From Pseudomonadota bacterium (GTDB taxonomy: Bacteria; Pseudomonadota; Alphaproteobacteria; Sphingomonadales; Sphingomonadaceae): 64,000 nt of DNA. Positions 10,313 through 18,709 of this stretch are shown here, piece after piece. The translations under genes were made by a program, and so were the position numbers. The stretch is taken from positions 62,001-126,000 of the forward strand of contig JAEWEY010000011.1 in the NCBI GenBank assembly GCA_023389105.1, given 5' to 3'. The notes beneath the pieces were generated by a model. The model made no database searches. It was given only the letters and a program-made list of their open reading frames with translations, and was not told the DNA's origin. Each line of letters opens with the position of its first letter. Within the stretch, counting starts at the first letter, position 1.

Positions 10313-11691
10313 AGGCGATCCACGACCGCGCCCACGCACTGGCGACGGGCCTCGCCGCCATCCGCGAGCAATATCATTTGCCGCAGGCGTTTCCGCCCGC
10401 CGTACTGGAGGAAGCGGAGCGCGCCGCGAAGCGGACCTTTCCGACGCACCGCGATCGCTCGGACCAGCCGTTCGTCACGCTCGACCCCACAAGCTCCACC
10501 GATCTCGACCAGGCGTTCGCGATCGAACCCAGCGGTTCCGATATCTTGCTCCACTATGCGATCGCCGATGTCGCGAGCTTCGTCGATCCGGGTGGGACGA
10601 TCGATCGCGAGGCCTGGGCGCGGGGCGAAACGGTCTATCTGCCCGATGGCAAGGTAGGCCTGTACCCACCGATCCTTAGCGAGGGCGTGGCAAGCCTGTT
10701 GCCCGACGGTCCACGGCCAGCGGTCGTGTTCACGGTACGGATCGATCCCGCCGGGGCGGTGAAACTCGACGCCGTCGAACGGGCGATCATCCGGAGCCGG
10801 GCCAAGCTCGGCTATGCGACCGTGACCCCCGAGCAGCTTCCCGGCGAATTTTTCGAACTCGCCCGCCGGATCGCAGCGAATGAGGCATCGCGCGGCGCGT
10901 CGCGGGTCGATCCGCCGCAACAGGAAGTCGTCGAGCTCCCAGATGGCTCGTTTGCATTGCACTTTCGGACGGTAAGCGAGGCCGAGATCGCCAACGCCGC
11001 GCTGTCGCTAGCCGCCAACATGGCGATCGCTGACATCCTCTATGCGCATCACACCGGCCTGTTCCGGGTCATGCCCGATCCCGACAAGCGCGCGCGGCGC
11101 CGCGTGGCAGAAAGCGCGAAAGCGCTGGGTATCGATTGGCCGAAGGAGGAATCGCTGCAGGATCTTCAGCGGCGCCTCAACCCCAATGACAAGGCCCAGG
11201 CGGCGCTGATGCTCGCGATCCGGCGCTCCGGCGCGCACGCCGCTTATGAGGCTTACAAAGACGGGGAACGACCCTGGCACTGGGCGATGGCGGCAACTTA
11301 CGTCCACGCCACCGCGCCCCTGCGCAGGCTTGCCGATCGTTATGTGATCGAAGCCGCTTACGCCGTCGCAAACGGGGTTTCGGTCCCAGAATATGCGAAC
11401 AAGGCATTCCAGGAACTTCCTGCGGCGATGGCCAAGGCGGATGCGAAAGCGGCGCAGGTCGGTGCTGCCGCTGTGGAGCTTGCCGAGGCCGTCGAATTGC
11501 AGTCGCGGGTCGGGCAAACCTTCGAGGGACAAGTGACGGATATCGATCAGCGCGGTGCGCGAGTTCAGCTGTGCGGCGAAGCGATCATCATCCGCGTACC
11601 GATCGATGTTCCGGCGATCGGTGACCGCCTGCGACTGAAGCTCGTCGCGAGCGATCCCGCACAGCGCCGGACGCAGTTCGTATTGGCCTGA
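10309..11691 (+). CDS. RNB-domain (RNase II/R family) ribonuclease
   Basis: This is a 460-residue 3'-5' exoribonuclease-like protein built on the RNB catalytic domain. The Mg-binding motif DPTSSTDLDQAFAIE lies near residue 57; it keeps three of the four acidic positions of E. coli RNase II (D201, D207, D209) but has Gln where the last Asp sits. ADVASFVDPGG, DGKVGLYPPILSEG and HATAPLRRLADRYV are typical of the domain. An S1-like strand set seems to close the protein (from GQTFEGQVTDID). No upstream cold-shock domain is evident. The start is inferred to be TTG at 10309, overlapping the preceding stop as TTGA; the only in-frame ATG is 81 bases further upstream inside the CFA gene. Confidence 0.85.
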   Translation: MKAIHDRAHALATGLAAIREQYHLPQAFPPAVLEEAERAAKRTFPTHRDRSDQPFVTLDPTSSTDLDQAFAIEPSGSDILLHYAIADVASFVDPGGTIDREAWARGETVYLPDGKVGLYPPILSEGVASLLPDGPRPAVVFTVRIDPAGAVKLDAVERAIIRSRAKLGYATVTPEQLPGEFFELARRIAANEASRGASRVDPPQQEVVELPDGSFALHFRTVSEAEIANAALSLAANMAIADILYAHHTGLFRVMPDPDKRARRRVAESAKALGIDWPKEESLQDLQRRLNPNDKAQAALMLAIRRSGAHAAYEAYKDGERPWHWAMAATYVHATAPLRRLADRYVIEAAYAVANGVSVPEYANKAFQELPAAMAKADAKAAQVGAAAVELAEAVELQSRVGQTFEGQVTDIDQRGARVQLCGEAIIIRVPIDVPAIGDRLRLKLVASDPAQRRTQFVLA

Positions 11692-11772
11692 ACTTTAGGG
11701 CTTTCGTCGGGGTTTGGACCCGTAGCCACCCGACTGACGTTTGAAGCTCGAACAATCACGAGGAGCGAAACC

Positions 11773-12237
11773 ATGGGCGACCTCAAGCTCAGCGATATTT
11801 CCGAGAAAATGCGCGACATCGACTTTGCCATTCTGTCAACGCGGACCGCCGGCGGCGCGATTTCCGGCCGACCAATGAGCAATAATCGCCAAGTCGAATA
11901 TGACGGCGACAATTTCTTCTTCACTTGCGACCACCACGGCGCGGTCAAGGACATTGAGGGTGATCCCAACGTCGCCGTGAATTACCAGTCAAAGTCCGGC
12001 ATGCTTGGCATGAAGCCCTTCTTCATCACCATCGAAGGCCGCGCCGAACTGATCCGCGACAAGGCCCAATTCGAAGAACATTGGACCAAGGATCTGGACG
12101 AGTGGTTCAAGGAGGGCACGGACACGCCCGGCCTCACCCTGATCAAGGTGAAGGCTCAGCGCCTGCACTACTGGGACGGCTATGACGAAGGCGAAGTCGT
12201 GCTCGAGAGAGAAGCCGCGCTAGAGACTGCTCGGTAA
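11773..12237 (+). CDS. Pyridoxamine 5'-phosphate oxidase-related FMN-binding protein
   Basis: This 154-residue split-barrel flavoprotein is of the general-stress-protein-26/PNPOx-like type. Features in order are an N-terminal helix (KLSDISEKMRDIDFAILST), the strand pair GAISGRPMSNNRQVEYDGDNFFFTC, the FMN-contact segment VKDIEGDPNVAVNYQS, and a C-terminal strand with LTLIKVKAQRLHYWDGYDEGEV. Members bind FMN or a related cofactor; many are not true pyridoxamine phosphate oxidases, and this short form lacks the PNPOx C-terminus. AGGAGCGAAACC before the ATG is a good ribosome-binding site. It is monocistronic: a strong hairpin begins eight bases after the stop codon. Confidence 0.85.
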   Translation: MGDLKLSDISEKMRDIDFAILSTRTAGGAISGRPMSNNRQVEYDGDNFFFTCDHHGAVKDIEGDPNVAVNYQSKSGMLGMKPFFITIEGRAELIRDKAQFEEHWTKDLDEWFKEGTDTPGLTLIKVKAQRLHYWDGYDEGEVVLEREAALETAR

Positions 12238-12244
12238 ATGAGTT

Positions 12245-12286
12245 GGGTGAGCTCTACCGGCCTAAATGGCTTGGTAGAACTCACCC
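12245..12286. repeat. Long hairpin, 14-bp stem with inner stem
   Basis: GGGTGAGCTCTACC at 12245-12258 pairs with GGTAGAACTCACCC at 12273-12286 with one mismatch, and GCC/GGC inside the loop can pair again around TAAAT. It follows the stop of the 11773-12237 gene by eight bases. There is no T-run on either side, so it may be a processed 3' end, a Rho-assisted terminator or a small palindromic repeat. Confidence 0.6.
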
Positions 12287-12474
12287 ATGCTCGGCACAGG
12301 GGCAACGTTGCACCGAGCAAACCACCGCAATTGGCAACTACTGCCTCATGAGCCGGCTAGTCGCTGGACTAAGAGCGGCCATGCCAGACGATGAGCCTCG
12401 CGACAAACTGATTAGTATTTACCATGAATTAGCGGGTTTGGATTAACGAAAAATCTCTGCTTCCGTTCCGCGTT

Positions 12475-13191
12475 CTACGCGTCGACGCGAATGCATCCAC
12501 CCGTGGAAGCGTCGGACCGAATTGCATCGACGATGGCCTCAGCGACGACATCAGGCGCCTTAAGCTCGTCCGGATCTTCGCCCGGAAACGCCAATGCCCG
12601 CATGCGTGTGCGCGTGGCGCCGGGATCAATGATTTGCACGCGAATGCGGTCCGTGTAGGCCGTTTCGTCGGCATAAGTGCCGAGGAGATTTTCGAGCGCG
12701 GCCTTTGACGAACCGTAGGCGCCCCAGAAAGCGCGGGGCGTGCTCCCCACCGAGGACGTCAGGACGACGACGTCCGCGCTCTCAGCCTTGCGTAGCAATG
12801 GGTCAAATGCAGCGATCAGCGCCTGGTTCGCGAGCAGGTTGAGACTTAGCAGCCGCGAGTATTCTTTCGGATCAATGTCCTGCACGGGCGTCAGCGAGCC
12901 GAGCATCGCGGCGTTGAGCACCAGGATGTCGAGTTTCTCCCACCGCTCCGCAATCGCGCCCGCCAGCTTGCCGATGCTCTCGCCTTCCGTGAGGTCCAGA
13001 GGAGCGATGGTCGCGCTGCCTCCGGCGGCGTGGATGCGGTCTTCAATCTCTTCAAGCGCGGTGGCGCTGCGCGCCACGAGGATCACATGCGCACCCGCCG
13101 CGGCAAGGGCTTCGGCCGTGGCCGCGCCAATGCCACGGCTGGCGCCGGTGACAAGCGCAAGCTTGCCGGCAAAACTCTTCGAATCGTTCAT
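12475..13191 (-). CDS. Short-chain dehydrogenase/reductase (SDR)
   Basis: A 238-residue classical SDR with the Rossmann motif TGASRGIG (residues 16-23), the structural motif NAAMLGS, the catalytic Ser region VVLTSSVGS and YGSSKAALE with Tyr and Lys in the YxxxK arrangement. The residue after the second beta strand is Arg (LVARS), favouring NADP(H). The C-terminal part contains IDPGATRTRMRALAFPGED. The substrate is unknown; proteins of this layout in alphaproteobacteria act on varied alcohols or ketones. It sits 18 bp downstream of purF on the same strand and is probably its co-transcribed partner without an obvious metabolic link. Confidence 0.88.
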   Translation of the reverse strand: MNDSKSFAGKLALVTGASRGIGAATAEALAAAGAHVILVARSATALEEIEDRIHAAGGSATIAPLDLTEGESIGKLAGAIAERWEKLDILVLNAAMLGSLTPVQDIDPKEYSRLLSLNLLANQALIAAFDPLLRKAESADVVVLTSSVGSTPRAFWGAYGSSKAALENLLGTYADETAYTDRIRVQIIDPGATRTRMRALAFPGEDPDELKAPDVVAEAIVDAIRSDASTGGCIRVDA

Positions 13192-13209
13192 GCCGGGGCT
13201 GTTAGCCGC

Positions 13210-14658
13210 TTAGCGGCTGGCAACCAATGAAAGCGCTGACGGTCCTTCGCGATCGACAAGATCGGTCAACGTCGTCGGATAAGCACCGGTGAAGCAGGCA
13301 TCGCAACGCTGCGGCTGCGCGGCATCCCGTTCCTGACCCAAAGCGCGATAGAGTCCCTCGATCGAAATGAAGGCAAGGCTGTCGGCGTTGATGTAGTCGC
13401 GCATCTGCTCGACGCTCATCTGCGCCGCGAGCAGCTTGGCGCGCTCCGGCGTGTCGACACCGTAGAAGCAGCTGTTCTTGGTCGGCGGCGAGGCGATGCG
13501 CATATGAACTTCGCGAGCGCCGGCATCGCGCATCATCTGCACCAGCTTCACGCTGGTCGTGCCGCGGACGATGGAATCGTCGACGAGCACTATGCTCTTG
13601 CCATCGACGAGCGCGCTATTGGCGTTGTGCTTCAGCTTGACGCCGAGGTGGCGGACTTCCTGGCTCGGCTGAATGAAGGTGCGGCCCACGTAGTGGGAGC
13701 GGATGATGCCAAGCTCAAACGGAATGCCGCTGGCCTGCGAGAAACCAAGCGCCGCAGGGACGCCGCTGTCGGGCACCGGCACGACATAATCGGCTGCGAC
13801 CGGCGCTTCGCGCGACAGTTCGGCGCCGATGTTCTTCCGAACTTCGTAGACCGACATTCCTTCGGCGATGGAGTCGGGCCGGGCGAAATAAATGTGCTCG
13901 AACACGCACGGGCGCGGCGAATGCGCCGCGAACGGCCGGAAGGACCGAATCCCGGAGCCGTTAACTAGAATTAGCTCGCCGGGTTCGACGTCCCGCAGGA
14001 AGCTCGCGCCGATGACATCGAGCGCGACGGTCTCACTGGCGAAAATCGTGGCTTCGCCGAGCTTGCCCATCACCAACGGACGAATCCCGAGCGGATCGCG
14101 GCAGGCGACTAGTCCTTCTTCGGTCAGGACGACGAGCGAGTAAGCACCCTCGACCTGCCGTAGTGCGTCGGTGAGCCGATCAAGCGTGGTTGTGCGATCG
14201 GAAGTCGCCACGAGGTGGATGATGACTTCGGTATCGCTGGTGGACTGAAAGATCGAACCGCGACGGTTGAGCGTGCGGCGGAGCTTCATGGCATTGGACA
14301 GATTGCCGTTGTGCGCGACGGCGAAGCCGCCCTCGGAAAGCTCGGCGAAGAGCGGCTGCACGTTACGAAGGGCCGTTTCGCCGGTCGTCGAATAGCGGAC
14401 ATGGCCGATGCCAGCGCGACCCGGCAGACGCCGCATGGTTTCATCCCGGTCGAAGTTGCCGGCGACGTGGCCCATCGCGCGGTGCGAATGGAAATGCTTG
14501 CCGTCGAACGTGGTGATGCCCGCAGCCTCCTGGCCGCGGTGCTGCAGGGCATGCAGTCCAAGCGCGACGAAGCTCGCCGCATTGTCAGCACCCCAAATTC
14601 CAAAAACGCCGCACTCTTCGCGCAGCTTGTCGTCATCGAACGGATTGGTCGTCAGCAT
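13210..14658 (-). CDS. purF: Amidophosphoribosyltransferase
   Basis: PurF makes 5-phosphoribosylamine from PRPP and glutamine, the first committed step of purine synthesis. The 482-residue protein begins with a 15-residue propeptide (ends KLREE) that must be removed to expose catalytic Cys16 of ECGVFGIWG. The glutaminase domain (GHVRYSTTGE, AHNGNLSNA) is followed by the phosphoribosyltransferase domain with the PRPP loop IVLVDDSIVRGTTS. Four cysteines in the contexts CVFEHIYFARPDS, SCFYGVDTP and CDACFTG match the [4Fe-4S] ligands of the B. subtilis-type enzyme, so an oxygen-sensitive cluster form is likely. Confidence 0.95.
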   Translation of the reverse strand: MLTTNPFDDDKLREECGVFGIWGADNAASFVALGLHALQHRGQEAAGITTFDGKHFHSHRAMGHVAGNFDRDETMRRLPGRAGIGHVRYSTTGETALRNVQPLFAELSEGGFAVAHNGNLSNAMKLRRTLNRRGSIFQSTSDTEVIIHLVATSDRTTTLDRLTDALRQVEGAYSLVVLTEEGLVACRDPLGIRPLVMGKLGEATIFASETVALDVIGASFLRDVEPGELILVNGSGIRSFRPFAAHSPRPCVFEHIYFARPDSIAEGMSVYEVRKNIGAELSREAPVAADYVVPVPDSGVPAALGFSQASGIPFELGIIRSHYVGRTFIQPSQEVRHLGVKLKHNANSALVDGKSIVLVDDSIVRGTTSVKLVQMMRDAGAREVHMRIASPPTKNSCFYGVDTPERAKLLAAQMSVEQMRDYINADSLAFISIEGLYRALGQERDAAQPQRCDACFTGAYPTTLTDLVDREGPSALSLVASR

Positions 14659-14754
14659 CTGGTCGGCCTCGGCTGGCGGCGTGGAATCGCGATATAGGAG
14701 CAGGGGGCCGACTTGTCGCCCCCAGCCACCCCGGCGTGAAAACTTCTCGCCGCG

Positions 14755-15351
14755 CTAACCGCGGTAAAAAGCAGGAAATTTCTTCTTTAGCGCAACGACT
14801 TTCGGGCGGTCGTTGATAACGATGTAGGGGTAGTTCGGGTTCTTTCGGGCGAAGTCCTGATGATAGGCCTCGGCCGGATAAAAGCCGCCAGACTCGATCT
14901 TCGTCGCGATCGGCGCCTTGAAGATGTGCGCGCCGTTCAAGCGCGCGATGAAGGCGCGAGCGAAGGCGGCCTGCTGTGGCGACTGCGGGAAGATGGCCGA
15001 TCGGTAGCTTGGACCAGTGTCAGGATCCTGGCGATTCACTTGAGTCGGATCGTGCGCGACCGTGAAATAGATTTGCAGCAACTGCGCGTAGCTGACCTTC
15101 GAGGGGTCGTAGGTGATCTTCACCGCTTCCGCATGCCCGGTGCTCTCACTGCTGACCTTGTCGTAGTTGGCGTCCTTCGCGCTGCCGCCGGCATAACCCG
15201 AAACGACATTCGTGACGCCTTTCACGTGCTCGAACACGCCCTCCATTCCCCAGAAGCATCCGCCCGCAAGGACGGCGGTCTCGGTCTGGGCTTGAACCGG
15301 GGCGGCTACGCCTAGCGCAAGTGTGAGTAAGAGGATGAAGCGCACATTCAT
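14755..15351 (-). CDS. msrA: Peptide-methionine (S)-S-oxide reductase, exported
   Basis: MsrA reduces methionine-S-sulfoxide in oxidised proteins. The 198-residue protein has a cleavable signal peptide (MNVRFILLLTLALGVAAPVQ, then AQ), so it acts in the periplasm on envelope proteins. The catalytic motif is GGCFWGMEG with Cys32. Conserved downstream are YAGGSAKDANYDKVSSESTGHAE, VAHDPTQVNRQDPDTGPSYRS and AYHQDF. No resolving cysteine is present near the C-terminus, unlike E. coli MsrA, so recycling may use a single-Cys mechanism. AGGAGA sits six bases before the ATG. It is downstream of nothing on its strand and probably monocistronic. Confidence 0.93.
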   Translation of the reverse strand: MNVRFILLLTLALGVAAPVQAQTETAVLAGGCFWGMEGVFEHVKGVTNVVSGYAGGSAKDANYDKVSSESTGHAEAVKITYDPSKVSYAQLLQIYFTVAHDPTQVNRQDPDTGPSYRSAIFPQSPQQAAFARAFIARLNGAHIFKAPIATKIESGGFYPAEAYHQDFARKNPNYPYIVINDRPKVVALKKKFPAFYRG

Positions 15352-15497
15352 GAGAGTCTCCTGCCTGCTGCCCTATCGCTACATCGCTGAACGCCGGATG
15401 CACGCGCGGTGCCGCACCTCAGCATTTCACCGACCATCGTCCCGCTGGACGGCGGCAAATCGGCAGGGCAAAGACGCTGCTGACACGGAGGTAAGCA

Positions 15498-17294
15498 ATG
15501 CCCACCTACACCGCGCCCGTTCGCGACACGCAGTTCATCCTCAACGACGTGCTGGACATTGGCCGCTACTCGAACCTGCCGGGCTTCGCCAATGCAACGC
15601 CGGACCTGGTCGACGCGATTTTGGAAGAGGCGGGCCGCTTCGCCGCCGAAGTGCTGCAACCGCTGAACCGCATCGGCGACGAGGTTGGATGCAAGCGTAA
15701 CGATGACGGTTCGGTCGTGACCCCGCCGGGATTCAAGGAAGCGTACGATCAGTTTGTCGAAGCTGGCTGGCCGACGCTGACGGGTCCGGAGGAATATGGC
15801 GGGCAGGGGCTGCCGCAAGTGGTCGGCACCGCGGTCACCGAATATATCCTTTCGGCCAACCACAGCTTTGAAATGTACCAAGGCCTGACCTCGGGCGCGA
15901 TTGCTTCGCTGCTGGTCAAAGGCAGCGACGAGCTGAAGCAGAAGTTCGTGCCGACGATGATCACCGGCAAATGGACCGGCACGATGAACCTGACCGAGCC
16001 GCACTGCGGCACGGACCTCGGTCTTCTCAAGACCAAGGCCGAGGAGAATCCGGACGGCAGTTATTCGATCACTGGCACCAAGATCTTCATCTCGTCGGGT
16101 GAGCATGACCTCGCCGAGAACATCATCCACCTAGTCCTCGCCAAGCGGGCGGGGGCGCCGGATAATGTGAAGGGCATCTCGCTGTTCGTGGTGCCGAAGT
16201 TCCTGGTCAACGACGACGGTTCGCTGGGCGAGCGCAACAAGCTGAGCTGCGGCGCGCTCGAGAAGAAGATGGGCATCCACGGCAACGCGACCTGCGTCAT
16301 GAACTACGACGGCGCGAAGGGCTGGTTGGTCGGCGAGCCCGAGAAAGGCCTAGCGGCGATGTTCATCATGATGAACGCGGCGCGGCTTGGTGTCGGCCTG
16401 CAGGGTCTCGCGCAGGGCGAGGTCTCGTACCAGAATGCGGCTGCCTACGCGCGCGAACGACGGCAGAGCCGGGCTTTGAAGCAAAGCGACCGCGAGGAAG
16501 GCGCCAAGGCCGACCCGATCATCGTGCATCCGGACGTCCGCCGCATGCTGATGGAAGCCAAGGCGTGGAACGAGGCCGGCCGCGCGTTGGTGCTGTGGGG
16601 CGCGCTGCAAGTCGACCTGATGCGTCGCTCGCAGGACGAGGCGGAGCGGCAGCAGGCCGATGACCTGCTCGGACTGATCACGCCGGTCATCAAGGGATAC
16701 CTGACGGACAAGGGGCTACAGGCGGCAGTGTACGGCCAGCAGGTGCTCGGCGGCCACGGCTATATCCGTGAATGGGGGATGGAGCAGTTCGTCCGCGATG
16801 CCCGCATTTGCCAGATTTACGAGGGCACGAACGGCATCCAGGCGATGGACCTCGTCGGCCGCAAGCTGCCGAAGGATAACGGGCGCGGGGTTCGTGCATT
16901 CTTCGAGCTGGTCGGGCGCGACATTGCGGAAGCCAAGCAGGGCGGTGACCCGTCAGGTGTTGCCGCTGCGCTAGAACCCGCACTGCAAGATCTGCAGGCT
17001 GCCACGATGTGGTTGGCGCAGAACGGCATGGCCGATCCGAACAATGCCGGCGCGGGCGCTTATGCCTACATGGACCTGATGGGTCTCGTCAGCCTCGGCT
17101 GGATGTGGGTGAAGCTGGCAGCGGCGTCCAAGCGTGCGCTTGATGCGGGCGAGGGCGACAAGGCCTTCCACGAGGCCAAGCTGGTGACCGCGGAATTCTA
17201 CGCGAAGCGCGAATTGCCGATGTCTGGCGCGTTGCGGAAGAAGATCGAGGCCGGCGCCGAAACGTTGATGAAGATCCCCGCCGAAGTCTTCTAG
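15498..17294 (+). CDS. Large acyl-CoA dehydrogenase (DmdC-like, 598 aa)
   Basis: This FAD-dependent acyl-CoA dehydrogenase is of the roughly 600-residue class that includes 3-methylmercaptopropionyl-CoA dehydrogenases. It opens with YTAPVRDTQFILNDVLD, the usual N-terminus of that class. Core motifs are MNLTEPHCGTDLGLLKTKA, TGTKIFISSGEHD, EKKMGIHGNATCVMNYD, and QVLGGHGYIREWGMEQFVRDARICQIYEGTNGIQ, in which the Glu of YEGT is the expected catalytic base. A C-terminal extension of about 130 residues (from FFELVGRDI) is characteristic. GGAGGTAAGCA precedes the ATG, a near-perfect ribosome-binding site. The true substrate, whether a long-chain, aromatic or sulfur-containing acyl-CoA, cannot be told. 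Confidence 0.9.
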   Translation: MPTYTAPVRDTQFILNDVLDIGRYSNLPGFANATPDLVDAILEEAGRFAAEVLQPLNRIGDEVGCKRNDDGSVVTPPGFKEAYDQFVEAGWPTLTGPEEYGGQGLPQVVGTAVTEYILSANHSFEMYQGLTSGAIASLLVKGSDELKQKFVPTMITGKWTGTMNLTEPHCGTDLGLLKTKAEENPDGSYSITGTKIFISSGEHDLAENIIHLVLAKRAGAPDNVKGISLFVVPKFLVNDDGSLGERNKLSCGALEKKMGIHGNATCVMNYDGAKGWLVGEPEKGLAAMFIMMNAARLGVGLQGLAQGEVSYQNAAAYARERRQSRALKQSDREEGAKADPIIVHPDVRRMLMEAKAWNEAGRALVLWGALQVDLMRRSQDEAERQQADDLLGLITPVIKGYLTDKGLQAAVYGQQVLGGHGYIREWGMEQFVRDARICQIYEGTNGIQAMDLVGRKLPKDNGRGVRAFFELVGRDIAEAKQGGDPSGVAAALEPALQDLQAATMWLAQNGMADPNNAGAGAYAYMDLMGLVSLGWMWVKLAAASKRALDAGEGDKAFHEAKLVTAEFYAKRELPMSGALRKKIEAGAETLMKIPAEVF

Positions 17295-17307
17295 CGGGGA
17301 GTCCCGG

Positions 17308-17718
17308 TCAGTCGAAGACGGCTACGGGTGCCGAGGTTGCCCAGAGTTCGAGCATCTTGCGATCGGCTTCGCTGAGCGGCTGGCACGCAAGCCCTGGCCG
17401 GCGGAAATTAGCGTCGAATTTCTGCTTTGGCTTGGGCACCTGGCGAAGCAGTTCCTCGCGCTCGAGCTCCCGATCAAACGCGACTCCGGCAAGCCGTCCC
17501 TGGACCCAGACAATTCGGCCGCTGACCGTCAGGTCGTTGCGACGGAAGGTGGTGAGCGTCCCATCTCGTGGAAGCTTGGCACCTTCGATCAAGGCGCCTT
17601 CCGAGGACAGGTTGCGCACGACGACCGAGGCCGGCGCTCCGTCCACGTCGATCTGCGCGCTTAACAGCAGTGGAGAGCGCTTCGAACGTCGGTTCTGTGA
17701 AATGCTGCTCTGGTCCAT
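17308..17718 (-). CDS. PilZ-domain protein
   Basis: This 136-residue protein has a single PilZ domain: RRSKRSPLLLSAQIDVDG supplies the N-terminal arginines and VRNLSSEGALIEG supplies the NxSxxG motif, so c-di-GMP binding is plausible. The domain ends near residue 85 (VAFDRELEREE), followed by a basic tail with a short helix. It faces the acyl-CoA dehydrogenase tail to tail with 13 bp between stop codons and is divergent from the DUF4402 gene across a 303-bp gap. The output is not predictable from neighbours. Confidence 0.85.
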   Translation of the reverse strand: MDQSSISQNRRSKRSPLLLSAQIDVDGAPASVVVRNLSSEGALIEGAKLPRDGTLTTFRRNDLTVSGRIVWVQGRLAGVAFDRELEREELLRQVPKPKQKFDANFRRPGLACQPLSEADRKMLELWATSAPVAVFD

Positions 17719-17806
17719 GACGGACTTACTTATGCGAAATGAGTAAACGGTTGATTTAAGTCTTCACGCGATCGCCCCCAACGCGATTGAAAGACTGCGC
17801 TTAGCC

Positions 17807-17850
17807 GTACCTTTACCTTCCGTCGGACGCCTAAGCGGAAGGGTAAATAC
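17807..17850. repeat. Inverted repeat in the PilZ/DUF4402 intergenic gap
   Basis: In the 303-bp gap between divergent genes, TTTACCTTCCG (17812-17822) faces CGGAAGGGTAAA (17836-17847) across 13 bases, with GTA/TAC extending the stem beyond a bulged C. The short direct repeat ACGCGATTG flanks it on both sides. It may be a regulator site or a 5' leader structure for the DUF4402 gene. Apart from GGGGAA before the ATG at 18022 I see nothing else assignable in this gap. Confidence 0.45.
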
Positions 17851-18021
17851 GCGATTGGCTTTCCTTCACGACGCCCGCATCCGCGACCGCGCGCACGAAG
17901 AACGTACCCGGCGGATGCCTGACGTAAAAAGTAAATTTCGTGGCAACCACAAGCTTTCAAACGGTGTGAACGGCCGGTGAGGCAAAGGGGCATTCTCATC
18001 TTTCGATAGTGGGGAACCAAG

Positions 18022-18546
18022 ATGCGTTTGAATGTTTGCCTTGCGGCGCTTGCCGCCACCTTCGTCGCTGCGACACCGGCCATGGCCGCTTCGTCTGCGA
18101 CTGCCACCGCCAACGCGAAAGGCGTTGTCCTCCAGTCGCTGAGCCTGAACTGGATCAAGGACCTGGACTTCGGCACCGTCGCCGGTGACCCTGCCGCGGG
18201 TGGCGACGTCGTCGTCAACTCCGACACCGGCGCCCGTTCGACGACCGGTTCGGTCGTTGCGCTGCCAGGTGCGTTCAGCCGCGCCCAGTTCGACGGCTTC
18301 GCGTCGCCAAACGTTCCGGTGCAGCTGACGCTGAGCCAGCCGCCAGCGAACGTAATTTGTAACGGCACGGGTTGCATCAACAAGATCGGCGCGGTTCTGT
18401 CGCTCGATCAGGGTGGCGCAACGCTCCGTAACACTGGCACGACGGGCGCCTTCACGGTCAACGTCGGTGGCACGTTCACGCTCGGCGCCGCTCAGGCCGC
18501 CGGCCTTTATACCGCGCAGTTCGATCTGACGGCGGTCTATCCGTAA
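18022..18546 (+). CDS. DUF4402 domain-containing secreted protein
   Basis: This 174-residue exported protein has a signal peptide ending ATPAMA, followed by one DUF4402 domain: an initial strand VVLQSLSLNWIKDLDFGTVAGD and a closing FTVNVGGTFTLGAAQAAGLYTAQFDLTAVYP. The fold is all-beta and resembles surface or pilus-like adhesin subunits; no activity has been defined for the family. One disulfide is possible (VICNGTGCIN). GGGGAACCAAG provides the ribosome-binding site, and a strong terminator follows 22 bases after the stop, so it is a single-gene transcript, probably well expressed. Confidence 0.88.
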   Translation: MRLNVCLAALAATFVAATPAMAASSATATANAKGVVLQSLSLNWIKDLDFGTVAGDPAAGGDVVVNSDTGARSTTGSVVALPGAFSRAQFDGFASPNVPVQLTLSQPPANVICNGTGCINKIGAVLSLDQGGATLRNTGTTGAFTVNVGGTFTLGAAQAAGLYTAQFDLTAVYP

Positions 18547-18568
18547 GCATCGCTGCGTAGACCAGAGA

Positions 18569-18601
18569 GGCGGTCGCGACATGTCGCGGCCGCCTTTTTT
18601 A
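18569..18601 (+). terminator. Rho-independent terminator after the DUF4402 gene
   Basis: GGCGGTCGCGAC pairs with GTCGCGGCCGCC across a two-base loop (one wobble), followed by six T residues. Confidence 0.85.
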
Positions 18602-18709
18602 TCTGCCGTTCAGCTTGCAGCGATGAATCGAACGCTCGGCGCGATGGACGTCGCGCCAGCCTGTGCAGCCTGAACGTTGTGTCGACAGGTCCTCCAATGG
18701 AGAAGAATC

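Noticed and set aside
12348..12446. 32-codon frame starting MSRLVAGLRAAMPDDEP after the hairpin.
   Set aside because: There is no ribosome-binding site, it is short, and I recognise no relative; it may be real but I cannot support it.
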